Below are positions 16,400 through 24,905 of a stretch of 64,000 nt of DNA, one piece after another. Both the position numbers and the translations under genes were made by a program. The DNA is from an uncultured Planctomycetota bacterium. GTDB lineage: Bacteria; Planctomycetota; Phycisphaerae; SM23-33. The notes beneath the pieces were generated by a model. The model was not told where the DNA came from. It searched no databases and saw only the letters and a program-made list of their open reading frames with translations. The DNA is taken from contig CAITIS010000079.1 in assembly GCA_903892515.1 (NCBI GenBank), positions 62,001 to 126,000 on the forward strand, written 5' to 3'. Numbering within the stretch: position 1 is the stretch's first letter; the number at the start of each line of letters is the position of its first letter.

Positions 16400-16620
16400 T
16401 TTTCGTGACATGGCCGTCTCGGCCATGCGTGTCATGGGCGTCTCGCCCATGTGACGCTGTTCACGGCCGAGACGGCCGTGACACGCACGGGCGGGACGCC
16501 CGTGTCACGAAGCGGCTGTGCTACGCGGGGCGGACAGCCGAGGGCGGCTATTCCACGGTCGGACAGCCGAGGGCGGCTATCCCACGGTCGGACAGCCGAG
16601 GGCGGCTGTCCCACGGGGAC
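16400..16620. repeat. Cluster of dispersed palindromes including a 29-bp tandem triplet
   Basis: Two families are stacked. From about 16400 to 16510 there are four GGCGTCTCGCC-type hairpins (two as GGCCGTCTCGGCC). From 16534 to 16620 the ACAGCCGAGGGCGGCTRT unit is repeated three times with a period of exactly 29 bases. The whole 262-bp gap between TerC and the DUF421 gene consists of these repeats. Confidence 0.9.
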
Positions 16621-16632
16621 GAGGTCAGGGGA

Positions 16633-17112
16633 TCAAGCCGGCGATGGCTTGTGCTTGGGAACGACCGTTACCTTACCGTTGTTCTCCAGGAAGGCGATGA
16701 GGACTTCGTCGGGGCCAATCATCCCTTCGGCCCGCAGTGCGGCGTGCAACTCGTGAATCGTCATCTGCGCCTGGCGCAGGGCCTTCGGATCGACGTGCCC
16801 ATGATGCACCAGCACTATGGGCCGGCCTTCCAGGAACGCTTCGGCCTTCTTGCTGCGAAGCATCGCGGCGCTGACCAGCCAGTTCAGGCCCACCAGCGTG
16901 CCGGCCAGGATCAGCCCGCCCGTGACGCTGCTGTCGCCGCCGTTCATGGCGTTCTGGACGCCGTTGCTGATGATGAGCAGGAGCACCAGGTCAAAGGGCG
17001 AGAGCTGGCCGACCTGCCGCTTGCCTGTGAAACGGAGCAGTAGCAGCAGGGCAACGTACACAATGCTGGCGCGGACCACAAATTCCCAGGGCGGCAGGCT
17101 GACGTTCCACAT
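16633..17112 (-). CDS. DUF421/YetF-type membrane protein
   Basis: 159 residues. About three transmembrane helices fill the first 85 residues (WEFVVRASIVYVALLLLLRFTGKRQVGQLSPFDLVLLLIISNGVQNAM), followed by a cytosolic DUF421 domain (EAFLEGRPIVLVHHGHVDPKAL...MTIHELHAALRAEGM...VLIAFLENNGKVTVVPK). Family role is unknown; YetF-like proteins affect membrane physiology in Bacillus. The start is the ATG at 17112, with GGGAG five bases upstream; the GTG at 17124 overlaps that site. The Pro-rich tail is short. Confidence 0.9.
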   Translation of the reverse strand: MWNVSLPPWEFVVRASIVYVALLLLLRFTGKRQVGQLSPFDLVLLLIISNGVQNAMNGGDSSVTGGLILAGTLVGLNWLVSAAMLRSKKAEAFLEGRPIVLVHHGHVDPKALRQAQMTIHELHAALRAEGMIGPDEVLIAFLENNGKVTVVPKHKPSPA

Positions 17113-17212
17113 GATGGCTCCCACGGCCTGGCAAATTCGCTCGGCCGATTTAGAATGTGCGACTATAGTATCTTCGGTCGATAGAGCGAAACCCGATCAG
17201 CGGGACTTGGCG

Positions 17213-17330
17213 GCCGGTTGAAGAAGGGCTTACGTTGTGGCAGGGGCGTCTGGCCCATGATGATTTCAGCTACTTTCGCGGTCGTTAGGCCACGGGCGAG
17301 ACGCCCGTGCCACGTTTTCAGCGGGACTTA
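17213..17330. repeat. Composite hairpin element, copy D1 (degenerate)
   Basis: Shares most of its about 110 bases with the element at 23041-23161: GTTGAAGAAG, a GGGCGTCT/GCCC hairpin, CTTTCGCG, GTCGTT, then CACGGGCGAGACGCCCGTG. Its terminal repeats are worn compared with the second copy. A 12-base word TCAGCGGGACTT occurs at 17197-17208 and again at 17318-17329. The element ends only a few bases before the ribosome site of the homocysteine methyltransferase gene. Confidence 0.75.
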
Positions 17331-17343
17331 CACGGAGAATGCA

Positions 17344-18219
17344 ATGACGTTCGACTTTAAGAACCTCACCGGCAAGACCATCCTCACCGACGGCGCCTGG
17401 GGCACGCAGCTTCAAAAGCAGGGCCTGACGCCCGGCAGTTGCCCCGACGCCTGCAACCTGAACAATCCAGCAGCAGTGCTGGCCGTGGCACGCAGCTACG
17501 TCGAGGTCGGCTCGCAGGTGATCCTGACCAACACGCTGCGCGCGACGCGATTTGGGCTGCAACACTACGGCCTGGCAGAAAAGGCCTACGAGATCAATGT
17601 CCGCGGGGCCGAACTCAGTCGCCAGGCCGCCGGCAAGGACGTGGCTGTCTTCGCCTCCATGGGCCCATCGGGCAAGATCGTGATGATGGAGGAGGTTGAC
17701 CCGCAGGCGTTGTACGACGCCTTCCTGGAGCAGGCCAAGGGCTTGCAGGAGGGCGGCGTGGACGTGGCGGTGTGTGAGACCTTCACCGAGCTGGCGGAGA
17801 TCGAGATCGCGGCCAAGGCTGCCCGGGCGGCCGGGCTGGAGGTCGTGCTGTCGCTGACCTTCGGCTCGGGGCCTGATGGCACCTCAACCATGATGGGCAA
17901 CACGCCCGTTCAAGTGGCGGCCGTGGCGGCCAGGGTTGGCGCCGCTGCGGTCGGGGCCAACTGCGGCGCGGGGCCCGAGGCGTTCATCCCCGTGGCCAAG
18001 CTGTACCGCCAGCACACCAAGCTGCCGATCTGGGTCAAGCCCAACGCCGGCCTGCCCGTGCAGGAGAAAGGCAAGACCGTCTTTCCGCAGGGGCCGGAGG
18101 AATTCGCCGGCTTTGGGCCCAAGCTGGTGGCGGCCGGGGCGACGTTCGTGGGCGGCTGCTGCGGCACCACGCCCAAACACATCGCCGCGCTGGCCGTAGC
18201 ATTAAGTAAAGGGACATGA
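17344..18219 (+). CDS. Homocysteine S-methyltransferase family protein
   Basis: 291 residues, the size of a stand-alone homocysteine-binding TIM barrel. DGAWGTQLQKQG opens the barrel; the three zinc-binding cysteines are in VGANCGAGPE and GGCCGTTPKHI. In this family the barrel moves a methyl group to homocysteine from S-methylmethionine, betaine or, in MetH, methylfolate. No cobalamin or folate module is present, so either a donor-specific enzyme or a separate-subunit system is possible. GGAG six bases before the ATG supports the start; a longer frame to 17218 runs through a repeat. The stop overlaps the next gene's ATG (ATGA). Confidence 0.92.
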   Translation: MTFDFKNLTGKTILTDGAWGTQLQKQGLTPGSCPDACNLNNPAAVLAVARSYVEVGSQVILTNTLRATRFGLQHYGLAEKAYEINVRGAELSRQAAGKDVAVFASMGPSGKIVMMEEVDPQALYDAFLEQAKGLQEGGVDVAVCETFTELAEIEIAAKAARAAGLEVVLSLTFGSGPDGTSTMMGNTPVQVAAVAARVGAAAVGANCGAGPEAFIPVAKLYRQHTKLPIWVKPNAGLPVQEKGKTVFPQGPEEFAGFGPKLVAAGATFVGGCCGTTPKHIAALAVALSKGT

Positions 18220-18863
18220 AAGAGCTTTTGATCATCCGTCACGGGGAGGCCAGCCATTTGGCCCGCGGAATCACGGGCGGCTGGTCGGACTCCGACCTCA
18301 CCGAGCTTGGCTGCAAGCAGGCCATCCGCACCGGGCTGGTGCTGGCGGACATGCTGGGTGGACGGACTTTCGAGGTGTACAGCAGCGATCAGCCGCGAGC
18401 GGTGCAGACCGCCCAGGAGATGGCCCGCAGCTTGCCCGCCCAGATGCACTTCACGCCGGCGTTGCGCGAACTCAACAACGGTATCGCCGCCAATCTCACG
18501 CTCGAAGAGGCCGCCCGCGTGGCCGCGCCTTTGACCGAGCCGACCATCGACTGGCTGCCATATCCCCAGGCTGAGACGTGGCGGGAAATGTCGCAGCGCG
18601 TGCATGCGTTTCTGGATGGCCTGCTTGCTCGCGACATGCAGACGGCCGTGCTGGTGACGCATGGCCATGCCGGCGTGGCGGCGGTCTTCTGGTGGCTGCG
18701 CCTGGGCCCGGAGCACTGGAGCCGGATTTCATTCCATTTCTGCCCGTGCTCGATCACGTATCTCGGCATCGACGCCTGGGACGAACGCACGATCTACAAG
18801 CTCAACGACACCAGCCACCTCAGCGACATCCCCAGCCGATTCGACCGGCCGGATTTCAGATAG
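18216..18863 (+). CDS. Histidine phosphatase (phosphoglycerate-mutase-like) family protein
   Basis: 215 residues. LLIIRHGEASH is the RHG catalytic motif; SSDQPRAVQTAQEMA supplies the second Arg, a Glu lies at LRELNNGI, and VLVTHGHAG supplies the second catalytic His. Such enzymes remove phosphate from sugar phosphates, nucleotides or cofactor precursors such as alpha-ribazole phosphate. Its ATG overlaps the stop of the homocysteine methyltransferase, so the two are co-translated; a link to B12 metabolism is possible but unproven. Confidence 0.9.
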   Translation: MKELLIIRHGEASHLARGITGGWSDSDLTELGCKQAIRTGLVLADMLGGRTFEVYSSDQPRAVQTAQEMARSLPAQMHFTPALRELNNGIAANLTLEEAARVAAPLTEPTIDWLPYPQAETWREMSQRVHAFLDGLLARDMQTAVLVTHGHAGVAAVFWWLRLGPEHWSRISFHFCPCSITYLGIDAWDERTIYKLNDTSHLSDIPSRFDRPDFR

Positions 18864-18997
18864 AAGAAGATCACCGCAGAGGACGCGGAGGGGGAAAGGC
18901 GGCAGGACCAGGGTTTGCAGGTGAGCCGGGATCTGCGGGTGGGCCCGGAATTGCAGGGTGGGCCGAGGAGCGAAGCGACGAGTCCCACCGTTTGCCT

Positions 18998-19954
18998 CTA
19001 CGCCCGTGGGTGGAACTTCCTGTGCAGGGCCTTCAGCCGCGAGGCATCGACGTGCGTGTAAATTTGCGTGGTGGCGACGTCGGCGTGGCCTAGCATCTCT
19101 TGGACGCTGCGCAGGTCGGCCCCGCCTGAGAGCAGTTGCGTGGCGAAGCAGTGCCGCAGCGTGTGCGGGCTCACCTGGCCGCGGACGCCGGCTCGCCGCA
19201 CATATTTCTTTACCAGCCGGAAGATATCTTCGCGAGCCAGTGGCTTACCCGTTCGGGAGAGGAAGAGTTTCTCCGACGAGATTTGTCCCGTTCCGCCCGG
19301 CCGGCCATTCGCCTGCCGTTCCTTCAAATACTCCTGCACCAGCGCCAGCGTCGATTCCGCCACGGGCACGACGCGTTCCTTGTTGCCCTTGCCCAGCACG
19401 CGCAGCACGCCGATGTTGGCGTTAATGTCGCCCAGTGTCAGCCCGGAGGCCTCGCTGGCCCGCATGCCCGTGGCGTACAGCATGGCCAGCAGGCAGCGGT
19501 CACGCAGGTAGTGGGCGTCTTCCTCGACGTTGGGCGTGTTCAGCAGGGCGGTTACTTCTTCATGCTCCAGTGTGGATGGCAGGTGCATCCACTTCTTGGG
19601 CGCCTCGATGGCAGCAGACGGGTCGGCCTTGATGTATTGCTGCAGGACGCAGAAGCGGCAGAACATCCTCACCGCCGCTAAGCTGCGGCAGACCGAACTG
19701 GCGGCCTTGCCCAGTGCCTGCTGGCGTCGCAGGAATCCTTCCAGGTGGGGCGGCAGGATCTCGCGCAGCGACTCGCACTTGACGGAGGAGAGATACTCGG
19801 CCAGGTCGCGCAGATCCCGGCTGTAGGCCTTGCGCGTGTTGACGGCCAGCCCGCACTCGGCTTGGAGGTAGTTGAGAAACTCCCCGACGGCCCGGGCCAG
19901 CTCAGCCGGCCAGGACGTGCAGGGTCGTTTGGTATGTGCTGCGGCAGACGGCAT
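18998..19954 (-). CDS. xerD: Tyrosine recombinase of XerC/XerD type
   Basis: 318 residues, typical of Xer. The N-terminal SAM-like core-binding domain (about 20-105) is followed by the catalytic domain with all active-site residues: R165 (GMRASE), K189 (GKGNKER), H264 and R267 (HTLRH), H290 (LGHADVATTQ) and nucleophile Y299 (IYTHV). Xer recombinases resolve chromosome dimers at dif. No dif-like site was recognised here. Start at 19954 is set by GGAG four bases upstream and lies inside the small Cys-rich gene, overlapping it by 53 bases. It could also be a single-recombinase system; XerC versus XerD cannot be settled. Confidence 0.93.
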   Translation of the reverse strand: MPSAAAHTKRPCTSWPAELARAVGEFLNYLQAECGLAVNTRKAYSRDLRDLAEYLSSVKCESLREILPPHLEGFLRRQQALGKAASSVCRSLAAVRMFCRFCVLQQYIKADPSAAIEAPKKWMHLPSTLEHEEVTALLNTPNVEEDAHYLRDRCLLAMLYATGMRASEASGLTLGDINANIGVLRVLGKGNKERVVPVAESTLALVQEYLKERQANGRPGGTGQISSEKLFLSRTGKPLAREDIFRLVKKYVRRAGVRGQVSPHTLRHCFATQLLSGGADLRSVQEMLGHADVATTQIYTHVDASRLKALHRKFHPRA

Positions 19955-20087
19955 CGTTCTCCACGATCTGCCGGTAGGCCGGGCAGGATTCGTAGTCGTC
20001 CGCGCAATAGCTCAGGGCTTCCTGTAGCCTGCTCAGCGACAGGTGCGACGCACAGCGAGGATCACTTTGTTCAAGGTACGGACACAC
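19902..20087 (-). CDS. Small Cys-rich conserved-looking protein upstream of xerD
   Basis: 61 residues from a GTG start (MCPYLEQSDPRCASHLSLSRLQEALSYC...). Five cysteines (positions 2, 12, 28, 35, 48) in a mostly helical chain suggest a metal-binding or Fe-S role, but no known domain is assigned. GGAG lies eight bases before the GTG. The frame overlaps the first 53 bases of xerD in another frame, an arrangement that fits translational coupling. I believe short proteins of this pattern recur in related genomes, from memory only. Confidence 0.5.
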   Translation of the reverse strand: MCPYLEQSDPRCASHLSLSRLQEALSYCADDYESCPAYRQIVENDAVCRSTYQTTLHVLAG

Positions 20088-20159
20088 GCATGAATCTCCA
20101 GGCCGCCGACAACAAGAGCGGCTCTGGTAGGGAACATCGGCACCGAGCCGCGAAAAACG

Positions 20160-20717
20160 TTAGTCGGAGTCAGGGGCTCGTCGCAAGCCGGGGTCATGCG
20201 CCTCCAGCCAGCCGACGATCGCCCGCGAAAGCCCGGCGGCCTTCTTCTCGGGACCGCGATTGAGCGTCTCTCTCGTCCGGCCGACGCACACGGCCTCGCC
20301 CAGCACCTTGCCGCTGTCCTTGTCCACAAACTGGATGCGCGTGATGACCTCCTCGTGCGGGCCGAAGATCTCCGAAGCCATCGAGGAGTTCTCGTAATAA
20401 ATGACGCGCCCACGGATGATCAGCGTTCTGCCCGGCGCGTTGATGATCTTTCGGTCGGCCAGAATCTTATCGAACTCGTACGGCATGGAAACGAAGAACG
20501 ACGGCGGCGTGCGACCATTCGTCTCGTCCTCCAGCCGCGTCAGTTGGAAGTGCGTGCATTTGGCCAGCGAGGCCTCGTCCTGCGGCGAGACCGGGCGGAC
20601 ATCGGCGGAAAAGCCCTTGGGACCGACGACCTTGCCGTAGGTTTCGCTGGCGATGCGGTCGCACCCGGCGGCAAAGACCAAGCCCAACGCTAACATGAGC
20701 AACGCGATTTGCTTCAT
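20160..20717 (-). CDS. Outer-membrane or periplasmic lipoprotein
   Basis: 185 residues. MKQIALLMLALGLVFAAGC is a lipoprotein signal peptide with lipobox FAAGC, so Cys19 would be lipidated. The rest is a single soluble domain with alternating strands (TLIIRGRVIYYE, EEVITRIQFVDKDSGKVLGEAVCVGRT) resembling small DUF4410-like lipoproteins; that match is tentative. It is upstream of the Cys-rich gene and xerD on the same strand and diverges from lpxK. Confidence 0.8.
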   Translation of the reverse strand: MKQIALLMLALGLVFAAGCDRIASETYGKVVGPKGFSADVRPVSPQDEASLAKCTHFQLTRLEDETNGRTPPSFFVSMPYEFDKILADRKIINAPGRTLIIRGRVIYYENSSMASEIFGPHEEVITRIQFVDKDSGKVLGEAVCVGRTRETLNRGPEKKAAGLSRAIVGWLEAHDPGLRRAPDSD

Positions 20718-20980
20718 GGGAGTCCTTTCCTAAGTTGTGCTGGCGACATTGTAATCGCTCTGTTCCACATAGCCACAACCGCTTTTGTGACCAGCCGGGC
20801 AGGCGTGACAGCCGGGTTTCCACGGGTGGGTGCCACACCTGCGGCGTTTGCAGGTGTGTTGAGCTGCACGGCTGCAAAATCCGCAGCCGTGGCACCCATT
20901 TCCATCGCATGGCATGCATTTCTGAGTTGCGGCAATCGTCTCGCTGGATTTGGCAGCGGCTCATCGGTCGGGTAGCGGGC

Positions 20981-21009
20981 TTCCGTAGCGAGCGGGCTTG
21001 GACTATAGT
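20981..21009 (+). promoter_or_regulatory. Possible promoter of lpxK
   Basis: TATAGT (21004-21009) with TTCCGT 17 bases upstream. Transcription would begin about 5 bases before the ATG at 21020, giving a nearly leaderless message or use of the in-frame ATG at 21047. The -35 match is poor. Confidence 0.35.
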
Positions 21010-21019
21010 GGCACGTGCT

Positions 21020-22075
21020 ATGGATCAGCAGGAATTGCGCGACATCATGGGATCGGTTCGCAACGACGCCAAGGCCGCTCTGCTGCGGACGCTCACTGCC
21101 GCCCTGGCCGGCCCCTACGCCGCGCTGATGCGCATGCGGCGGCAGGGATATCGACAGCACCCCTCCAAGTCTATCTCCGTCGGCGTGCCGGTGATTTCCG
21201 TCGGCAACATCACCACTGGCGGCACGGGCAAAACGCCCATGGTCGCCTGGCTGGTAGAGCAACTGGCCGCGAGTGGACGCAAGCCCGCCGTGGTCACGCG
21301 CGGGTACATGACCAGCGGTCAAGCCAGCGACGAGGCCCAGCTCCTGCGTCAGGGCGAGTCGGGTCCGGTGAAGGTTTTCGTCGATCCCGACCGCGTGGCG
21401 GCCGCTCGGGCGGCAGTGGCCGACGGCGCCGACGTGATCGTGATGGACGATGGCTTTCAACATCGCCGGCTGCGACGCGACCTGGACATCGTACTGATCG
21501 ACGCGATCAACCCCTTCGGCTTTGGCCATTGCCTGCCGCGCGGGCTGCTGCGCGAGCCGCTGTCAGCCCTGGCCGACGCCGACGTGCTGGTCATTACGCA
21601 TTCGGACCTTATCGAGCCGGTTGAGCTGTCGGGCCTGCAGCGCAAGCTGGCCGAACTGGCCCCGCGGGCGATGATCGCGCTGGCTGAGCACGAGCCCACG
21701 ACGGTGCGCGACCCGGACAATGAAGAATTCGACGCCCACTTGCTGGATGGCCTGGTGGTGTGCGCCTTCTGCGGGCTGGGCAACCCCGATGCGTTCTTCC
21801 GCACGCTGAAGAAGCTTGGCTGTCAGATGGTCGCGACGATTCCCTTCGACGACCACGCCGCGTACAACGCCGTGCAGATCGACCGGATCATGAACGCGGT
21901 GGCGTCGTCCCACGCCCAGGTGCTCGTCACCACGGCCAAGGACAAGGTCAAGATTCTGCCCGCCCAGTCGCTGCCTCTGCCGCTGCTGGTGCTGAACATG
22001 CGAATGAAGCTCAGCCAGGGCCAGGCCGAGTTGTGGAACAAGGTGGAGAAGGTTCTTATGGGGCATAAGGCGTAG
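21020..22075 (+). CDS. lpxK: Tetraacyldisaccharide 4'-kinase
   Basis: 351 residues. LpxK adds the 4' phosphate to the lipid A disaccharide at the inner face of the inner membrane. An N-terminal hydrophobic helix precedes PVISVGNITTGGTGKTPMVAWL, the Walker A motif (residues 62-72); VVTRGY, VIVMDDGFQHRRLRRDLDIVLID and LPRGLLREPL are the further family blocks. Presence of this enzyme argues for a lipid A-containing outer membrane. No Shine-Dalgarno is seen before the ATG used; a second ATG nine codons in has AGGAA upstream at long distance. Other lpx genes are not in the window. Confidence 0.96.
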   Translation: MDQQELRDIMGSVRNDAKAALLRTLTAALAGPYAALMRMRRQGYRQHPSKSISVGVPVISVGNITTGGTGKTPMVAWLVEQLAASGRKPAVVTRGYMTSGQASDEAQLLRQGESGPVKVFVDPDRVAAARAAVADGADVIVMDDGFQHRRLRRDLDIVLIDAINPFGFGHCLPRGLLREPLSALADADVLVITHSDLIEPVELSGLQRKLAELAPRAMIALAEHEPTTVRDPDNEEFDAHLLDGLVVCAFCGLGNPDAFFRTLKKLGCQMVATIPFDDHAAYNAVQIDRIMNAVASSHAQVLVTTAKDKVKILPAQSLPLPLLVLNMRMKLSQGQAELWNKVEKVLMGHKA

Positions 22076-22110
22076 TACAGTTCGGCAACGAGCAGCAAAG
22101 GAGCGTGAGC

Positions 22111-22980
22111 ATGCGGCGCGTCGTGTTTATCGTGCTTTCGATGCTTTTGGCCGTAGCTGGGTATTGCGCCTCTGGCGATGCGGTGGCTGAGCGTGCGGGC
22201 AGTCGGTCTGCGTCGTCCTCGGCCTCGGCGCCGGTGGAGGATGTGCTGTTCCGTGAGAGCTTCGAGGGCGCCGACTTGGCCAGTCGCGCCTGGTACGATG
22301 CCAGGAGTCTCCAGCTTGCATCCCAGCCCGCCGGCGGGGCCAGCTGTGCGGAATTCGCCTGGGATGAGAACGCCAAGCCAACGGCGTCGGGCGGGGCCCG
22401 TCACCTGTTTGCACCAACTGACGAAGTATACATCCGCTTCTATCTCAAGCTTTCCAAGGGCTGGAGCTGGACCGGCAGGAACTATCACCCGCACCTGCTC
22501 CACTTCATGACCACCGAGAACGGGCCGTATTTCGGGCCGGCTGCCAGCCACCTCACGGTGTATGTCGAGCCGGTGGACGGGCATCTCCGGCTGGCCGCCC
22601 AGGACATTCAAAACCAGTCCAGCCCCCATGGCCTGACGCAGGGGCCCATCAAGGGCGGCTACAACGGCATGCTGTACAACAGCAAGGACGTTCTGTTTGC
22701 GGACGACCAGTGGCATTGCATCGAGGCCCAGTTCAAGCTCAACACGCTGGACGTGGCCAACGACAAGCCCAACCCCGACGGCATCGTTCGGGGCTGGTTT
22801 GACGGCAAGCTCGTCATCGACGAAACGAATGTGGTGCTGCGTTCCACGGATTTCCCCAACATGCGGTTCAACCAGTTTCTCATGCTGCCATACTTCGGCC
22901 CAGGACTGCTGCCGCACGCGCAAAAACTCTGGATCGACGAACTGGTCGTCGGCACCAAGCGGGTCGGGCCGGCGAAGTAG
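22111..22980 (+). CDS. Secreted ConA-like (polysaccharide-lyase/glucanase fold) protein
   Basis: 289 residues. Signal peptide MRRVVFIVLSMLLAVAGYCASG, a Ser/Ala linker, then a beta-sandwich pattern: VLFRESFEG at the domain start, YIRFYLKLSKGW, DDQWHCIEAQFKLN, GIVRGWFDGKLVIDE and LWIDELVVGT at the end. This order is that of concanavalin A-like domains seen in heparin/alginate lyase-like and carbohydrate-binding proteins. No catalytic residues can be assigned, so binding rather than cleavage is possible. Start fixed by AAGGAG seven bases upstream of ATG 22111. It follows lpxK by 35 bases. Confidence 0.72.
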   Translation: MRRVVFIVLSMLLAVAGYCASGDAVAERAGSRSASSSASAPVEDVLFRESFEGADLASRAWYDARSLQLASQPAGGASCAEFAWDENAKPTASGGARHLFAPTDEVYIRFYLKLSKGWSWTGRNYHPHLLHFMTTENGPYFGPAASHLTVYVEPVDGHLRLAAQDIQNQSSPHGLTQGPIKGGYNGMLYNSKDVLFADDQWHCIEAQFKLNTLDVANDKPNPDGIVRGWFDGKLVIDETNVVLRSTDFPNMRFNQFLMLPYFGPGLLPHAQKLWIDELVVGTKRVGPAK

Positions 22981-23040
22981 CAGGCAGGTCGGCCCCGCGA
23001 AGTAGTAGCCGGGGCCGGCAGGCTTGCCTGATGGCTCTAC

Positions 23041-23161
23041 CAGCCCGTTGAAGAAGTGTCTTCCGCTGTAGCATGGGCGTCTCTCGCCCATGGGTATTTC
23101 GGCCGCTTTCGCGTCGTTGGGCCACGGGCGAGACGCCCGTGCTACGTTCTTCAACGGGCTG
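23041..23161. mobile_element. MITE-like element with 15-bp perfect terminal inverted repeats
   Basis: CAGCCCGTTGAAGAA (23041-23055) is the exact inverse of TTCTTCAACGGGCTG (23147-23161). Inside are two hairpins, CATGGGCGTCTCTCGCCCATG and CACGGGCGAGACGCCCGTG. The element has no coding capacity and shares its interior with a worn copy at 17213-17330. Confidence 0.7.
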
Positions 23162-23196
23162 CCAAGTGGTGCCTCTTCAGCCCGAAGGGCTATCAG

Positions 23197-23352
23197 AATA
23201 CAGCCCAGGGCAGAGCGCAGCGCCGCCCTGGGTGAAGATCGCCCGGGAACACGAGCCCTGAAAGGGCGGCACACGATCACTTCCGCCCTTGCAGGGCTGG
23301 GCATGTATGCATTTGTACCCAGGGCGTCGCTGCGCTCGCCCTGGGCTGTATT
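23197..23352. mobile_element. Second MITE-like element with 15-bp perfect inverted repeats
   Basis: AATACAGCCCAGGGC (23197-23211) is the exact inverse of GCCCTGGGCTGTATT (23338-23352). The 156-bp unit holds no gene. Together with the element just before it, it fills the 473-bp gap between the ConA-like gene and the dehydrogenase. Confidence 0.65.
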
Positions 23353-23453
23353 CCCTGAGCCTTTCAGGCTCGGCCAAGGGCCCCCGATGGATTCTCTGGT
23401 GGCAAGATACTGGCTGGCTGTGCTACAAGGATAGGGGAGCGAAAGGAGTTGCT

Positions 23454-24710
23454 ATGGCCACTGACCCATTTGCCGTCGCCAAGGAGTATTTCTACCGCTA
23501 CGCCGCGCCGCTGGAGCTGGAGAAACGCTATCCGCGCCGCGACATCCTCGAACACCTGACCACGCCGGATCGCTCCATTGAATTCCGGCTGACCTTTCAA
23601 CGCGACGACGACAGCAATTGCGTCTGCCAGGCCTATCGCGTGCAGTTCAACGACGACCGCGGGCCGTACAAGGGCGGAATTCGATTTCATCCCGTCGTGG
23701 ATCTGGCCGAGACCAAGGCGCTGGCATTCTGGATGTACCTCAAGACGGCCGTCGTGGAGATCCCCTTCGGCGGGGCCAAGGGCGGCGTGGCCGTCGATTA
23801 CCAATCGCTCAGCCTGCCGGAAAAGGAGCGTCTGACCAAGCGCTACGCCGTCGTGCTGCTCAACGACATCGGCAGCCAGAAGGACATTCCCGCGCCCGAC
23901 GTGAACACGAGCGAGCGCGAAATGGGCTGGATTCTGGATGTCTGGCGGATGATTCATGGCCTGTATGATCGGGCGGTGGTGACGGGCAAGCCCATCAGCA
24001 TCGGCGGCAGCCAGGGCCGGCGCGAAGCCACTGGCCGTGGCGTGGTTATCACCGTGGCGGAGGCGGCCAAGGAATTGGGGCTGCGGCTCGACCAGGCCTC
24101 GGCCGCGGTGCAGGGCTTTGGCAACGTCGGCTCAGTCGCGGCCAGCTTGCTGCAGCAGTGCGGCGTACAGGTGCGGGCAGTCAGCGACGTCGGCGGCGGG
24201 GTGATGAACGAAAAAGGGCTCGATATCCCGCGGCTCGTCGAGCACGTCAAGAGCGGCCAGGGCGTATCCAGCTTTCCCGGCGGCCAGGCCATTTCGCGTG
24301 AGGCCGTGCTATCGGCCAAGGTGGACATCCTCGTCCCGGCCGCCCTGGAGCACGCGATCATGGCCGAGAACGCCCCGGCGATTCAGGCCACTTTGATTGC
24401 CGAGGGCGCCAACGGCCCGGTGGGCCCCGACGCCATGGACATCCTGAATGAAAAGGGCGTGACGATCATTCCCGATATCCTGTGCAACGCCGGCGGCGTG
24501 ACGGTGAGCTACTTCGAGTGGGTGCAGAACCGGCAGGAGTTCTACTGGCCGCTGGAGCGTGTCAACGCCGAACTCGAGCAGGTCATGCTGCGGGCGTATC
24601 ACGCGGTCTCCGACCTGGCACGGCGCGAGAAAGTGACGCTGCGTGAGGCCGCGTATCGCATCGCCATCACCCGCGTGGCCGAAGCCGCCGCCCGCCGCGG
24701 CGTGCAATGA
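23454..24710 (+). CDS. Glu/Leu/Phe/Val dehydrogenase
   Basis: 418 residues, the length of small hexameric glutamate dehydrogenases. YKGGIRFHP and PFGGAKGGV (104-112, with catalytic Lys109) form the active site, followed by DIPAPDVNT, the Rossmann loop VQGFGNVGSVAA, and NAGGVTVSYFEWVQN. It interconverts glutamate and 2-oxoglutarate with NAD(P). AAAGGAG five bases before the ATG gives a strong start; the frame extends upstream only through repeats. Specificity for glutamate over branched amino acids is likely but not proven. Confidence 0.94.
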   Translation: MATDPFAVAKEYFYRYAAPLELEKRYPRRDILEHLTTPDRSIEFRLTFQRDDDSNCVCQAYRVQFNDDRGPYKGGIRFHPVVDLAETKALAFWMYLKTAVVEIPFGGAKGGVAVDYQSLSLPEKERLTKRYAVVLLNDIGSQKDIPAPDVNTSEREMGWILDVWRMIHGLYDRAVVTGKPISIGGSQGRREATGRGVVITVAEAAKELGLRLDQASAAVQGFGNVGSVAASLLQQCGVQVRAVSDVGGGVMNEKGLDIPRLVEHVKSGQGVSSFPGGQAISREAVLSAKVDILVPAALEHAIMAENAPAIQATLIAEGANGPVGPDAMDILNEKGVTIIPDILCNAGGVTVSYFEWVQNRQEFYWPLERVNAELEQVMLRAYHAVSDLARREKVTLREAAYRIAITRVAEAAARRGVQ

Positions 24711-24815
24711 CCGCGTGACATGGACGCCTTGCCCGGTGAAACTTCGCGACCGTGGTCGCGCCCGCCCTCGGGCGTGAAACCGCGCGAGGGAGACATCGAT
24801 ATGGCCGCAACAGCC

Positions 24816-24905
24816 ACAGCCGAGGGCGGCTGTGCCACGAAGCCAATCGCAGCCGAGGGCGGCTGTGCCACGAAGCCAATCACAGCCGAGGGCGGCTGTG
24901 CCACG
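24816..24905. repeat. 33-bp tandem triplet of the ACAGCCGAGGGCGGCTGT palindrome
   Basis: Copies start at 24816, 24849 and 24882, exactly 33 bases apart, each an 18-base palindrome followed by GCCACG and a short linker. The surrounding 314-bp gap between the dehydrogenase and the GH4 gene has nothing else recognised. Confidence 0.92.

Noticed and set aside
17164-17169. TATAGT as a promoter for the DUF421 or methyltransferase gene
   Set aside because: The hexamer is part of a symmetric ACTATAGT and neither strand has an acceptable -35 at 16-18 bases.
24816-24905. Three regular 33-base repeats resembling a mini CRISPR array
   Set aside because: The linkers are nearly identical and only about 15 bases, the repeat is a full palindrome used all over the window, and no cas gene is nearby.
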